Positions 42,123 to 54,396 are shown, counted from the first letter of the stretch. The stretch is 64,000 nucleotides of DNA from Flavobacterium sp. (GCF_004295795.1 NZ_SEBR01000011.1:62001-126000), one strand, 5' to 3'. Translations and numbers: made by a program. Notes: generated from the letters alone by a model not told the origin.

Positions 42123-42791
42123 TTATTTCGCAGCGTCTTTCGCTTCTTTGTTCTCTTCACCTTTTGTAGTGATTCGCTCCCATTTGAATTTCGGGGCAAA
42201 CTTGATTTTAAGCTCTGCGATCTTTCTGTTGTCCGGACCTGAAAGTCCTTCTTTTTCTACTGTGTTCTTGCGGCTGTCAAGTGCTTCATAAAGCAATTTC
42301 ACCTCGTCAAGATCTTCGCGGCTATAGTTGTCCTTGTTTTTGTCGAACTCGTTATAGAAGTCGTTGTACGTTTTTAGGATGTTGTCCTTGTTCACCCAAG
42401 AGAAAGACATATCGTCACCGATAGTTCCCATTGGAAACAAAGCAGCTCTCAAAGTTGTTTTTCTGTCCGGTGTTTCGGCAGCGGCTTCAGCCTGCACTTT
42501 CGCTTTCAGTTCTTCGTATTTCATTTTGCTGTCGTCAAGTTTCTTTTGAGCAGCTTCTTTGTCTTTCAATTCAGAAAGTGCCATTTCGGCTTCTGATGTT
42601 CTGGCTTGGTAAGCAGCTTCGATCGCCGCCCAGTTCGCCTTTGCATCCGCGGAAGCGAGACTTCCTACAGAATCGACATAGACTACATAAGTATCAACGG
42701 TTTTCTCGGCCTTTGCCTCTGTTTCGTTTTTACACGAAGTGAACGCCAACGCAAATGCGGCTACGCCCAAAAATAATTGGATTTTTTTCAT
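42123..42791 (-). CDS. Coiled-coil lipoprotein
   Basis: 222 residues with signal MKKIQLFLGVAAFALAFTSC and lipobox Cys20. The mature protein is Lys/Glu/Ala-rich and largely helical (ELKDKEAAQKKLDDSKMKYE), followed by KDNILKTYNDFYNEFDKNK and an Arg/Lys-rich end (KGEENKEAKDAAK). No motif gives a function; a periplasmic structural or stress protein is possible. It has its own terminator. Confidence 0.75.
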   Translation of the reverse strand: MKKIQLFLGVAAFALAFTSCKNETEAKAEKTVDTYVVYVDSVGSLASADAKANWAAIEAAYQARTSEAEMALSELKDKEAAQKKLDDSKMKYEELKAKVQAEAAAETPDRKTTLRAALFPMGTIGDDMSFSWVNKDNILKTYNDFYNEFDKNKDNYSREDLDEVKLLYEALDSRKNTVEKEGLSGPDNRKIAELKIKFAPKFKWERITTKGEENKEAKDAAK

Positions 42792-43003
42792 GATTATTGG
42801 TTTTGATTTATAATTTCCATCGTTTCTGTGAACAAATTTAGTCTCAAATCCATTTTTTAACCTAATTCATTAAGAATAGTTTAATAATTAACACAATTTT
42901 ATATTTATTTTACAACCATTTATGGGAATTGTGTAACCGAATATGGGTTTGCGGTTTCTATGTTATTCCGCATTTGCCTACTTTTAGGCCACAATTCGAT
43001 CAC

Positions 43004-43708
43004 ATGGCACAACCTCTTATTCAGATCACCGACATCAAACGCGACTTCACGCTGGGAAATGAGATTGTCTATGTCCTCAAAGGCATCAATCTCGACATCA
43101 ACAAAGGCGAATATGTTGCACTTATGGGGCCGTCGGGTTCGGGAAAATCGACGCTGATGAATCTTTTGGGTTGTCTTGATACGCCGACGTCGGGCAGTTA
43201 TATCCTCAACGGATTCGACGTAAGCAAAATGCACGACGATCAGTTGGCGGAAATCCGGAACAAGGAAATCGGATTTGTTTTTCAGACGTTTAATTTGTTG
43301 CCGAGGACGACCGCCCTTGACAATGTTGCACTTCCGATGGTTTACGCCGGATATTCCAAATCTGACAGAAGACAACGCGCCACCGAAGTTTTGACGCAAG
43401 TGAATCTTTCCGACAGAATGGACCACCAACCGAACCAACTTTCCGGCGGACAAAGACAGCGCGTGGCAATCGCGAGAGCTTTGGTGAACAAACCTTCGAT
43501 CATTCTCGCCGATGAGCCTACGGGAAATCTTGACAGCAAGACATCGGTAGAAATCATGAACCTGTTCGCCGAGATCCACAAAAACGGAAATACCGTGATT
43601 CTGGTGACGCACGAAGAAGACATCGCGGCTTATGCCAAACGCGTGATCAGGCTTCGAGACGGACTTATCGAAAGTGATACGGATGGGATTAACGCTCCAA
43701 AACCGTAA
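43004..43708 (+). CDS. LolD/MacB-type ABC transporter ATP-binding protein
   Basis: The ATG at 43004 ([15 protein letters not shown]) is at the normal start. The 234 residues have the cassette motifs GPSGSGKST (Walker A), [10 protein letters not shown] (Q-loop), [13 protein letters not shown] (signature), [10 protein letters not shown] (Walker B) and VTHEEDIA (H-loop). The [12 protein letters not shown] pattern is that of the LolD/MacB/FtsE group, which powers a separate FtsX-like permease. No permease gene is adjacent in this window, so the partner lies elsewhere or outside. Confidence 0.9.
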   Translation: MAQPLIQITDIKRDFTLGNEIVYVLKGINLDINKGEYVALMGPSGSGKSTLMNLLGCLDTPTSGSYILNGFDVSKMHDDQLAEIRNKEIGFVFQTFNLLPRTTALDNVALPMVYAGYSKSDRRQRATEVLTQVNLSDRMDHQPNQLSGGQRQRVAIARALVNKPSIILADEPTGNLDSKTSVEIMNLFAEIHKNGNTVILVTHEEDIAAYAKRVIRLRDGLIESDTDGINAPKP

Positions 43709-43734
43709 TCAATTAATAATGAGCAAGTACTAAT

Positions 43735-43795
43735 GAATAATGAATAATGAATAATGAATAATGAATAATGATTGGTGATTAATGACTAATGACAC
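43735..43795. repeat. AATGAATAATG tandem repeat
   Basis: At least six tandem copies of TGAATAA, continuing as TAATGACTAATGAC. It lies in the 180-bp gap between the ABC gene and the cobalamin gene, together with the AT-rich run at 43858. Confidence 0.8.
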
Positions 43796-43888
43796 TAATC
43801 ACCGACTAGCCAAAAGATGAACCAACTCATTACACCAGAATCGCTAAGCCCAGCCATTATTTATTATTAATCATTAATTATTAATTGA

Positions 43889-44458
43889 ATGAAAGTATAT
43901 ACGAAAACGGGCGACAAAGGCACAACAGCACTTTTCGGCGGAACGCGTGTGCCCAAAGACCACATCAGGATCGAAAGCTACGGAACGATCGACGAACTCA
44001 ATTCGCATATCGGGTTAATTCGCGATCAGGAAATCGATTTGCGCTATAAGGACATTCTGGCTCGCGTTCAGGACCGACTTTTTACCGCGGGCGCGATTTT
44101 GGCGACTCCGCCAGAGAAGGAAACTTTGAAAAACGGAAAACCGCGGCTCGATATCCCGAGAATTTCGGAAACCGACATCGAACTTCTGGAAAACGAGATT
44201 GACGCGATGGAACAGGAATTGCCGCCAATGACGCATTTCGTGCTTCCGGGCGGACATACTACGGTGTCATATTGTCACATTGCGCGTTGTGTTTGCCGTC
44301 GAGCGGAACGGCTTTCGGTCGCTTTGTCACACAATGAGCCTGTCGACGAGCTTGTTTTGAAGTATCTGAACCGACTTTCTGACTATCTTTTCGTCTTGGC
44401 AAGAAAGTTGTCAAACGATCTGGACGCGAATGAAGTGAAGTGGATTCCGGGCGGCTAA
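43889..44458 (+). CDS. PduO-type cob(I)alamin adenosyltransferase
   Basis: Makes adenosylcobalamin from ATP and reduced corrinoid. The 189-residue protein has the PduO pattern: KVYTKTGDKGTTALFGG at the N-terminus (ATP site), SYGTIDELNSHIG and the C-terminal CHIARCVCRRAERLS plus LKYLNRLSDYLFVLAR. The product would feed B12 enzymes; the MeaB GTPase at 55 kb, a helper of methylmalonyl-CoA mutase, and the B12 radical SAM at 2 kb fit a B12-using cell. No cobalamin riboswitch was seen upstream. Confidence 0.95.
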   Translation: MKVYTKTGDKGTTALFGGTRVPKDHIRIESYGTIDELNSHIGLIRDQEIDLRYKDILARVQDRLFTAGAILATPPEKETLKNGKPRLDIPRISETDIELLENEIDAMEQELPPMTHFVLPGGHTTVSYCHIARCVCRRAERLSVALSHNEPVDELVLKYLNRLSDYLFVLARKLSNDLDANEVKWIPGG

Positions 44459-44588
44459 ATCGTTGGAATTCCATTTGGCGGATTATCCGAAAAACAAGTT
44501 ATCTGTCTATATATCAGATTTTTAACTTCACGTTCTTGACTTTTCTCAAAATAAATCCAATTTTACTTGACTTTTTCAGTAGAAAATT

Positions 44589-44596
44589 TATTTTTG
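44589..44596 (+). promoter_or_regulatory. -7 element of the DUF2795 gene
   Basis: TATTTTTG with a TTG at 44567-44569, spacing 19. It lies 21 bp upstream of the ATG at 44618. Confidence 0.65.
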
Positions 44597-44617
44597 CATA
44601 AATTTAAATCGACAAAC

Positions 44618-44839
44618 ATGTATTGGACACTAGAATTGGCGTCATACCTAAGCGATGCGCCGTGGCCTGCAACAAAAGACGAACTAATCGATTACGCTAT
44701 TCGTGCGGGAGCCCCGCTTGAGGTTGTCGAAAACCTTCAATCCATTGAAGACGAAGGAGAAATCTACGAATCTATGGAGGAAATCTGGCCAGATTACCCA
44801 ACTGACGAAGATTACCTCTGGAACGAGGACGAATATTGA
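44618..44839 (+). CDS. DUF2795 domain protein
   Basis: The ATG at 44618 gives 73 residues: MYWTLELASYLSDAPWPATK then DELIDYAIRAGAPLEVVENL. The pattern is that of DUF2795, a small helical fold widespread in Bacteroidota. The tail is acidic (PTDEDYLWNEDEY). The gene has its own promoter and a terminator behind it, and sits directly before secA. Function unknown. Confidence 0.9.
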   Translation: MYWTLELASYLSDAPWPATKDELIDYAIRAGAPLEVVENLQSIEDEGEIYESMEEIWPDYPTDEDYLWNEDEY

Positions 44840-44863
44840 TCGGCAAAATAAAAACTATACTAA

Positions 44864-44889
44864 AAGTCTCGATAAGAGGCTTTTTTTTT
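44864..44889 (+). terminator. Terminator between the DUF2795 gene and secA
   Basis: AAGTCTC and GAGGCTT (one mismatch) followed by about nine T. Confidence 0.75.
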
Positions 44890-44892
44890 GCT

Positions 44893-44900
44893 TAAATTTG
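44893..44900 (+). promoter_or_regulatory. -7 element of secA
   Basis: TAAATTTG matches TAnnTTTG and lies 33 bp upstream of the secA ATG, immediately after the preceding terminator. Confidence 0.65.
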
Positions 44901-44933
44901 CACACTTTTTATAACAGTTTTATACCATAGAAC

Positions 44934-48290
<3,357 letters not shown>

Positions 48291-48303
48291 TACAGCACTT
48301 ATA

Positions 48304-48341
48304 AAAAATCCCCGGAGACCAATGTTTTCGGGGATTTTTTT
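48304..48341 (+). terminator. Terminator after secA
   Basis: AAAAATCCCCG and CGGGGATTTTT form an 11-bp stem with a T run. Confidence 0.9.
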
Positions 48342-48383
48342 ATGTCTGAAGTTTAAATGACTATTTTTATGAAAAGCCCGAAC

Positions 48384-48959
48384 ATGAAAAAATACGTGTT
48401 TTCCATTTTGCTGCTGTTGACGTTTTCCATCGGATTTTCACAGACCGAAGAATCGCTCAAAGCGCGAGCGGAAATCCTATTCAACGCGACCAACAAGCTC
48501 GATATGGTCGCCATCATGAAACTCACTTACAATCAGGCGTTCAAGGATTTCGACAAAGATGCATTGGCCGAATCGATGAAACAGGCGTTCGACAACGAAT
48601 ACATGAGTATCACCTTCAAGAATCCCTCGCCCGTGCCTTTTACGACTACGCCCATAAAGTCGATCGACGGCAAGAAATTCAGCGTGATCCGATATCGGAA
48701 CAAAATGATTCTGAAGCTGAAACAACCTTTCGAGAAAAGTGCGATAGACGCCATGACCACCGGACTCAAACAAAGCGAGAACTACGAGATCGTGGTTTAC
48801 GACGAAAAGACAAACAGCTTCAACATCGAGGGAAAAGGCGTAATGATTGCCGTTTCGGACGCGTCCACAAAAGGCGAATGGGAATTCATCAACTACGAGA
48901 ACAAGGAAATGTTCAACGCCGTTTTCGGGGAAAAAATCAAAACCGAACTCGGACTTTAA
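48384..48959 (+). CDS. Exported protein, tandem paralogue 1
   Basis: The ATG at 48384 starts a signal peptide (KKYVFSILLLLTFSIGFSQ). The mature ~172 residues contain AEILFNATNKLDMVAIMKLT, a K/F-rich middle and an end DASTKGEWEFINYENKEMFN. The next gene has the same length, the same last block (DAST..EW.F.N) and LGL at the C-terminus. Neither matches a family I know. It is probably periplasmic or outer-membrane-associated. Confidence 0.75.
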   Translation: MKKYVFSILLLLTFSIGFSQTEESLKARAEILFNATNKLDMVAIMKLTYNQAFKDFDKDALAESMKQAFDNEYMSITFKNPSPVPFTTTPIKSIDGKKFSVIRYRNKMILKLKQPFEKSAIDAMTTGLKQSENYEIVVYDEKTNSFNIEGKGVMIAVSDASTKGEWEFINYENKEMFNAVFGEKIKTELGL

Positions 48960-48968
48960 TTTTTGCAC

Positions 48969-49556
48969 ATGAACTCATCAAGACCAACTTTCCTCATCTT
49001 TTTACTGCTGATTTTCCTAAAGGTTTCGGCACAAGACCAAGCCGCGATTCTCAAAGGTGCGTCGCAGGTTTACGATGCGAATTATTACATGGATTTCGAT
49101 CCTATTCCGGAATTGACTTACCCTAAAGTCGTCGAACAGCTGGGCGGAAAGCAGAAATTCCGCGAAAAACTCGATCAGGATTACCAGAACGACAAATTCC
49201 GCAAGCGCTTGCAATTGACGGCTCCGGTTTTTCAGGTAGAACCGACCAAATCCTTGAACGGACATAAGTTTTGCGTGATCATCTACAGAAATCCGACGCG
49301 ATATACCTATGAGCAAAAACTGTCCGATGGCGAGATGAACAAGGAAGTCGAGAGCTGGAAAAAGATTGCGGGCACGAAAGAAGTTTTTCCCGAACCGAAC
49401 CGAAACAGCGTGAACGTCAAGCGCATATCGAAACTTGTCGCAATCCAGGACGCGTCCACGGCAAATGAATGGAAGTTCTTCAACCTCGACGATGCGCAAC
49501 AGGCCGAGATTTTCAACGCGCTTTTCGCATCTGAAAAAACACAACTGGGATTGTAA
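48969..49556 (+). CDS. Exported protein, tandem paralogue 2
   Basis: 195 residues with a signal peptide (TFLIFLLLIFLKVSAQ). Shared features with the upstream gene are the early YDANYYMDFD/NKLDMVAIMK region, the DASTANEWKFFNLDDAQQAE end and the final LGL. It starts 10 bp after its paralogue and so is in the same transcript. An ATG at 48963 is an alternative start. Function unknown. Confidence 0.75.
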   Translation: MNSSRPTFLIFLLLIFLKVSAQDQAAILKGASQVYDANYYMDFDPIPELTYPKVVEQLGGKQKFREKLDQDYQNDKFRKRLQLTAPVFQVEPTKSLNGHKFCVIIYRNPTRYTYEQKLSDGEMNKEVESWKKIAGTKEVFPEPNRNSVNVKRISKLVAIQDASTANEWKFFNLDDAQQAEIFNALFASEKTQLGL

Positions 49557-49634
49557 AACGAATTCAGATTTTGCTATTTTTATATACGAAATGGCAGCTG
49601 ACCTCGTTAAAATATAACCTAAAAACGCAAAATC

Positions 49635-49742
49635 ATGTCAAAAGGAACCGACACCCGAAAGGAACAGAAGAAAGAACCTACGAAAACCCTGAAGGAAAAA
49701 AGACAGGAAAAAGTAGACAAGAAGAAATCCAAGAAAGACTAA
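49635..49742 (+). CDS. 35-residue Lys-rich mini-protein
   Basis: MSKGTDTRKEQKKEPTKTLK followed by a basic end (KVDKKKSKKD). Fifteen of 35 residues are lysine, and it has no hydrophobic core. The ATG is preceded by a short gap after the second paralogue and followed 6 bp later by a terminator, which supports a genuine short gene. Similar mini-proteins are seen in Flavobacterium genomes; the role is unknown, nucleic-acid binding is conceivable. Confidence 0.6.
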   Translation: MSKGTDTRKEQKKEPTKTLKEKRQEKVDKKKSKKD

Positions 49743-49748
49743 AAATGA

Positions 49749-49776
49749 AAAACCACGGCAACGACACCGTGGTTTT
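49749..49776 (+). terminator. Terminator after the mini-protein gene
   Basis: AAAACCACGG and CCGTGGTTTT arms with a CAACGACA loop and a T-rich end. Confidence 0.85.
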
Positions 49777-49987
49777 CCTTTTTTAAACTAAAACAAAAGA
49801 TAAAACGTCGTTCTTCCACGAACTGCCTTTTCAGCATGCGACGTCTTATTTGCCCTTTGTCAAATTTAGTTTGTCGCAGGTTCTTTTCAATAGGGCAAAT
49901 GCCGTATTTTGAGTAGATTTTTGTTTAGTCGTTTTGAGTTGGATTTACTTTCGATTCCAACTCTCATTTGCTAAATCTCCGGCAAAC

Positions 49988-50014
49988 AAAAAAGCCTCCG
50001 TAAATAGAGGCTTT
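49988..50014. terminator. Terminator at the end of the HAD-like gene
   Basis: AAAGCCTC and GAGGCTTT arms around CGTAAATA. It can serve the minus-strand gene ending at 50033. The stretch 49777-49987 holds no recognisable feature. Confidence 0.75.
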
Positions 50015-50032
50015 GTAACTATCATCAATAAT

Positions 50033-50500
50033 TTAAATCGTTATCAATTCTTGATTAGTTAAAATCTGAATTGCTTCCTCGGCTTGGTCGGGAGTCAATC
50101 CTACCGTTCCGCTTGTTATAATAGCCTTACTCTTGAGGTGATTTGGCAGTCCGTTCAATGATTTGTCATCATCTAAAATTACAAAACTTTCTGAAGTATT
50201 GGCCTCTGTAAACCAACGAATTATCTCATCTTTTCTCGTGAGATAATCGTTGTTACTTCTAAGGATATCGATATCGGCAATAATTCCTCTGTTCCTGAAT
50301 ATCTCCATCCATTCCGAAATGTCAAATCTCGATTTATGCGAAGTAGTCAGTAAAATAGAGGTTCCGGTCCTATCAATAATTGTTTGAAGACTATTTTTGG
50401 CTCTACTATTAAAGTTCGCAAATCCGTCAGAAAGAATTTCTGAAGGTTTCCAAGTTGTAGTGGGAACCATTACACCGTCTATGTCCAAAAGTAATAACAT
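50033..50500 (-). CDS. HAD-like phosphatase-fold protein
   Basis: 155 residues with the HAD motif I as LLLLDIDGVMVPTT, motif II SILLTTSHKSRF and motif IV FVILDDDKSLNG. The pattern fits the small HAD proteins related to the HAD domains of 'Swiss Army Knife' RNA-repair proteins, but the match is by eye. The gene is clearly more AT-rich than its neighbours and uses codons such as ATA, TTA and AAT freely, so it looks acquired. It lies 57 bp downstream of a ParB-like gene. Confidence 0.75.
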   Translation of the reverse strand: MLLLLDIDGVMVPTTTWKPSEILSDGFANFNSRAKNSLQTIIDRTGTSILLTTSHKSRFDISEWMEIFRNRGIIADIDILRSNNDYLTRKDEIIRWFTEANTSESFVILDDDKSLNGLPNHLKSKAIITSGTVGLTPDQAEEAIQILTNQELITI

Positions 50501-50557
50501 GTTTACAAAAATAATTCTTTTCTTATTAAAGCCCCTAAAACTTAATTTCTTTTTAAC

Positions 50558-50902
50558 TTATTGTATATCATAACGTTCCACAAATCTCTTTGCACTATCC
50601 TCATCATCATAATCATCAGGTGTAAGGTTTATCATCTTCCATTCAAATTCTATTTGATGAGTATTTGCTCCACCAACGTTGGTCTCTGGAACGATGTTCA
50701 ATAATTTGTGACATATATATCTATGATGCCCATCCACAATCCTTCCATTTCTGGTTTTTATGGCGCTGAAGGAATTTCCTTGTTGTAATCGTCTATGTAT
50801 TCGTTGTAAAATCGGAAAACTGATTTCTATCTGCCCAGGTTGATGGTCGAACTCTGTTTCTTGCAAAAACCTTTTTACTTCCTCAAAAGTGATTTCAGTC
50901 AT
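50558..50902 (-). CDS. ParB/Srx-like small protein
   Basis: 114 residues containing RNGRIVDGHHRYICHKLL. The DGHHRY block is that of ParB-like and sulfiredoxin-like nuclease or NTPase folds. Before it is the typical helix IHRRLQQGNSFSAIKT. It is acidic at the end (PDDYDDEDS). AT-rich like the HAD gene, and the two are probably co-transcribed from the ~100-bp gap upstream. It could be a single-domain member of phage or conflict systems; no function is assigned. Confidence 0.65.
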   Translation of the reverse strand: MTEITFEEVKRFLQETEFDHQPGQIEISFPILQRIHRRLQQGNSFSAIKTRNGRIVDGHHRYICHKLLNIVPETNVGGANTHQIEFEWKMINLTPDDYDDEDSAKRFVERYDIQ

Positions 50903-51031
50903 AGTAAATTATTTTTTAAATGAAGAAAACAAAATAGAGACACGAAGCTCATCTTTTCAAAACCTTAAAACAACCTCCCAACAATTCATATTCCCATAAC
51001 ATTCCGCTTGGTAACTTTGGAAAAACGCCCC

Positions 51032-51193
51032 ATGCAACCCAATTACATCATCGTCGGAATCGTGATTGTCGCGGCAATCGCATTGGTAGTTTACCTGACG
51101 AAACAAAACCGAAAAGACCAAAAAGCCTACGAGGAATATCTCAAAAACCAAGGCAAACCCAAGACCGAGAAAGATGTCGCGGACGGTTTATGA
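51032..51193 (+). CDS. Small single-pass membrane protein
   Basis: 53 residues from the ATG at 51032: MQPNYIIVGIVIVAAIALVV, then a charged tail (KQNRKDQKAYEEYLKNQGKP). One transmembrane helix with the tail in the cytoplasm. Its stop overlaps the 3' end of the convergent FAD-oxidase gene by 6 bases. Unknown function. Confidence 0.65.
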   Translation: MQPNYIIVGIVIVAAIALVVYLTKQNRKDQKAYEEYLKNQGKPKTEKDVADGL

Positions 51194-52603
51194 CAAATGG
51201 TCGGGCAGGATTTTCCCAGGATTCAAGATGCCTTTTGGGTCGAAAACGCGTTTGATCCCTTTCATCAACTGGAGCGAAATGGGCTGGAAAGCGATGTCCA
51301 TGTAATTTTTTTGGACGTAGCCGATGCCGTGTTCGCCCGAAAGTGTGCCTTTCAAAGCGACCGTAAGCTCAAAAATCTCGCGGATTCCTTTCGGAACTTC
51401 GGTGTTCCAGGCTTCGTCGGACATTTCGCCTTTTACGATATTCACGTGAAGATTCCCGTCGCCGGCGTGTCCGTAGCAAATCGATTTGAAACCGTATTTT
51501 TCCCCGATCGATTTGATGCCCTTGAGCAACTTCGGAAGTTCGTATCGCGGCACGACCGTGTCTTCTTCCTTGTAAACCGAATTCGATTTCACGGCCTCGC
51601 CCACCGCGCGACGCAGTTTCCACAAAGCGTTCTTGTAATCTTCCGTATCGGCGAACAGGATTTCGTCAATATTGAATTGTTCTACAACCTCGGTGATTTT
51701 TTCGGCTTCCGAAAACAAAACGTCCGGATAATTTCCGTCGACTTCGATTAACAAATGCGCTTCGATCCCATCTTTTATCGGCACATTCACGCCGTCTACG
51801 AACCGCATCGTCCAATCGATCGCGTCGCGTTCCATGAATTCCAAGGCACTCGGAACGATTCCGGCCTTGAAGATTCTCGAAACAGCCTCGCAAGCCTGCG
51901 CCCCGTCGTAAAAAGGCACGAGCATCAAAATGTTGTGGTTGTTGGCCGGGAGCAATTTCATCACGATTTTGGTGATGATGCCAAGCGTGCCTTCGCTGCC
52001 GACCATGAGTTGCGTCAAATTGTATCCCGTGGAATTCTTGAGCGTGTTCGCGCCCGTCCAGACGATTTCTCCGGTCGCGAGCACGACTTGTAAATTCAGC
52101 ACATAATCTTTGGTCACGCCATATTTCACGGCTCTTGCGCCGCCGGCGTTTTCTGAAACGTTTCCGCCAATGAAGCAACTTCCCAAAGAACTGGGATCTG
52201 GCGGATAAAAAAGTCCTTTTTCGGCGACGGCCTCGCGCAGATTGTGAGTGATCACGCCAGGTTCGACCATGACTTGCAGATTCTGTTCGTCAAGGTGGAT
52301 GATTTTGTCGAAACGTTCCATCGAAAGCGCGATTCCTTTGTGGATTGGAAGTGCACCTCCGCTCAATCCCGTCCGTCCACCAATTGGTGTGACCGGAACA
52401 TTCCAGTCGTTGGCGAATTTGAGAATCTGGGAAATCTCTTCGGGAGTTGCAGGTTTCACGACGACAGACGCCGGAAAAACGTAATCTTCGGTTTCGTCAT
52501 GACCGTAGTCGTTTCGCGTGGCGATATCGGTGTAAACGAAAGATTGCCCAACCACGGCTTGCAATTGGGCAATCATTTCGGAATTTATTTCAGAGAATTT
52601 CAT
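51188..52603 (-). CDS. FAD-linked oxidase (GlcD/D-lactate dehydrogenase type)
   Basis: 471 residues in the vanillyl-alcohol-oxidase fold. The FAD-binding PCMH half has PVTPIGGRTGLSGGALP and PGVITHNLREAVAEKGL; the second half has SLGSCFIGGNVSENAGGARAV-type loops. The substrate domain ends CYGHAGDGNLHVNI and SGEHGIGYVQK. The family oxidises 2-hydroxy acids such as glycolate or D-lactate and feeds the quinone pool or another acceptor. No GlcE/GlcF partner is adjacent, so D-lactate or D-2-hydroxyglutarate is the better guess. It lies 36 bp after a peroxiredoxin gene on the same strand. Confidence 0.93.
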   Translation of the reverse strand: MKFSEINSEMIAQLQAVVGQSFVYTDIATRNDYGHDETEDYVFPASVVVKPATPEEISQILKFANDWNVPVTPIGGRTGLSGGALPIHKGIALSMERFDKIIHLDEQNLQVMVEPGVITHNLREAVAEKGLFYPPDPSSLGSCFIGGNVSENAGGARAVKYGVTKDYVLNLQVVLATGEIVWTGANTLKNSTGYNLTQLMVGSEGTLGIITKIVMKLLPANNHNILMLVPFYDGAQACEAVSRIFKAGIVPSALEFMERDAIDWTMRFVDGVNVPIKDGIEAHLLIEVDGNYPDVLFSEAEKITEVVEQFNIDEILFADTEDYKNALWKLRRAVGEAVKSNSVYKEEDTVVPRYELPKLLKGIKSIGEKYGFKSICYGHAGDGNLHVNIVKGEMSDEAWNTEVPKGIREIFELTVALKGTLSGEHGIGYVQKNYMDIAFQPISLQLMKGIKRVFDPKGILNPGKILPDHLS

Positions 52604-52639
52604 AGTCTTGGAATGAATCCCAAAAGTACGAAATCTCGA

Positions 52640-53278
52640 TTACTTGTTGGGTTGAGGCGTGATGCGCAAATACGGTTTCACGGTTTCGTATCCTTTGGGA
52701 AATTTCTGCAAAGCATCTTCGTCGGAAACCGCCGGAACGATCACGACATCGTCTCCGTCCTTCCAATTCGCGGGTGTCGCAACCTGATGGTAAGCAGTGA
52801 GTTGCAAAGAATCGACCACGCGCAGCAGTTCGTCGAAATTCCTTCCCGTCGAGCTTGGGTACGTCATCGTGAGCTTGATTTTCTTGTCCGGACCGATCAC
52901 AAATACCGATCGCACCGTAAAATTCTCGCTGGCGTTCGGATGCAACATGTCGTACAAAAGCGCAACCTGCTTGCTTTCGTCGGCAATAATCGGATAATTC
53001 ACCGTCGTGCCCTGTGTCTCGTTGATGTCTTTGACCCACTGGAAATGCGAGTCGATCTTGTCTACCGAGAGCGCGATGACTTTGGTATTGCGCTTCTCGA
53101 ATTCCGGAATGTATTTGGCCACGGTTCCGAGTTCTGTCGTGCAAACTGGCGTAAAATCGGCCGGATGCGAGAAAAGGATTGCCCACGAATCACCAAGCCA
53201 TTCGTGAAAATTGATCGTGCCTTCGGTGCTGTTCGCGGTAAAATCTGGAGCGATGTCGCCCAAGCGAAGTGATGCCAT
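52640..53278 (-). CDS. 1-Cys peroxiredoxin (Prx6 type)
   Basis: 212 residues with SHPADFTPVCTTELG near residue 36-50, where the peroxidatic Cys is ~46, and the Prx6-type C-terminal extension ending KPYLRITPQPNK. Only one further Cys-free scaffold is visible, so it works as a one-Cys enzyme. It reduces hydroperoxides with an external thiol, possibly bacillithiol, which this cell can make (bshC at 8.7 kb). The gene may be co-transcribed with the FAD oxidase, which can produce H2O2. Confidence 0.93.
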   Translation of the reverse strand: MASLRLGDIAPDFTANSTEGTINFHEWLGDSWAILFSHPADFTPVCTTELGTVAKYIPEFEKRNTKVIALSVDKIDSHFQWVKDINETQGTTVNYPIIADESKQVALLYDMLHPNASENFTVRSVFVIGPDKKIKLTMTYPSSTGRNFDELLRVVDSLQLTAYHQVATPANWKDGDDVVIVPAVSDEDALQKFPKGYETVKPYLRITPQPNK

Positions 53279-53445
53279 AAATGTGTGTTTTTAAGGTTAC
53301 GCCTAAATTTAGCGAATTTGAAAAAACACGTAAGTCGTTGGCTCCGTTAAAATTATGGTAATTGGGAAGCGAAAACGATTGAGATAATTAATAGTGAATA
53401 ATTAATAATGATTGGCTTTGAATTGGACGATTTGTAACCTCCACA

Positions 53446-53480
53446 ACAATTGTTAATTATTAATTATTACTTATTAATTT
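53446..53480. repeat. AT-rich TTAATTATTA tract
   Basis: Tandem TTAATTATTA before the 3' end of the AEC gene; similar to 24235, 38078 and 43858. Confidence 0.6.
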
Positions 53481-53481
53481 C

Positions 53482-54396
53482 TCAAAAACCCTTTCCAAGC
53501 ACGAAATACCAAAAAGCCAGCGTGACAAACGAAAGCGGAATCCCGATGCCGATCATCATATTGGAAAGTTTCGGCTTGAGTCCGTGGCTTGACGCGAGTA
53601 CGGATGCCGTAATCATTGGCGCCATGGCGGCTTCCATGATCGAAACGTCGATTGCCAAGCCTTCCTGTTTGAAAGCGAATTTGTACAAAAGCAGGAAAAA
53701 TGCGGGCGTAACAATCAGTTTGAAGAAAAGTCCTAGCGCTAAAAATGCCCAATGTTTGCTGCGCTGGCCAAACTTCAACTGGAATCCGACGGCGACCAAA
53801 GCGATCGGCGTGACTGTCGATCCCAGTTTTTGGAACACTGATTGCAGCATTTCCGGAAAGTCAGTCTGGCACAAATTGAGTGTAATCGCTATCGCGAAAG
53901 CTACAAAAGGCGGGAAAACTGCGATCTTCTTGCCTATTTCGCGCGCATCGGGTTTTCCTCTTGAGTACAAAGCCGCGACCACGATTCCCAACGTCGCCAT
54001 GACCATGAACGAACCCGGTTGATCGACGATTATGGCAGTCTGCAAACCTTCTTTTCCGTACAAAGCTTCGATTATCGGGAATCCGACGAATGAGGTATTT
54101 CCCAAACCTGTCAGCAAAATGAGACAGCCGACGAGTTTTTTAGACCATCCGAAAAGACGTCCCAAAACCGCAAATGAAATCCACATCAGCAAAAATCCTA
54201 TCCAGGCGATTCCTAACGGAAACAATAATTCTTTCGATAACACGATTTTTGGAATGTAAAACAAAGCCAAAGCCGGAAGCGAAATATAGATCACAAATTG
54301 GTTCAAAACCTGATGCGTGTTTGGCGGAAAAGCCTTCGCATATTGCGACATAACGCCGATTCCGAGGCAAATAAAAAGAAGCAGGATACTTTCCAT
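53482..54396 (-). CDS. AEC-family transporter (auxin-efflux-carrier type)
   Basis: 304 residues with ~10 hydrophobic helices. The N-terminus is MESILLLFICLGIGVMSQY, a broken helix with GLGNTSFVGFPIIEALYG is near residue 98, and a second crossover helix (MEAAMAPMITASVLAS) is near 252. The family carries dicarboxylates or other organic anions out of or into the cell. No substrate can be assigned. Confidence 0.9.
   Translation of the reverse strand: MESILLLFICLGIGVMSQYAKAFPPNTHQVLNQFVIYISLPALALFYIPKIVLSKELLFPLGIAWIGFLLMWISFAVLGRLFGWSKKLVGCLILLTGLGNTSFVGFPIIEALYGKEGLQTAIIVDQPGSFMVMATLGIVVAALYSRGKPDAREIGKKIAVFPPFVAFAIAITLNLCQTDFPEMLQSVFQKLGSTVTPIALVAVGFQLKFGQRSKHWAFLALGLFFKLIVTPAFFLLLYKFAFKQEGLAIDVSIMEAAMAPMITASVLASSHGLKPKLSNMMIGIGIPLSFVTLAFWYFVLGKGF

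Noticed and set aside
43709..43888. Cobalamin riboswitch before the adenosyltransferase gene
   Set aside because: The gap is made of AT-rich simple repeats; no B12-box-like block was seen.
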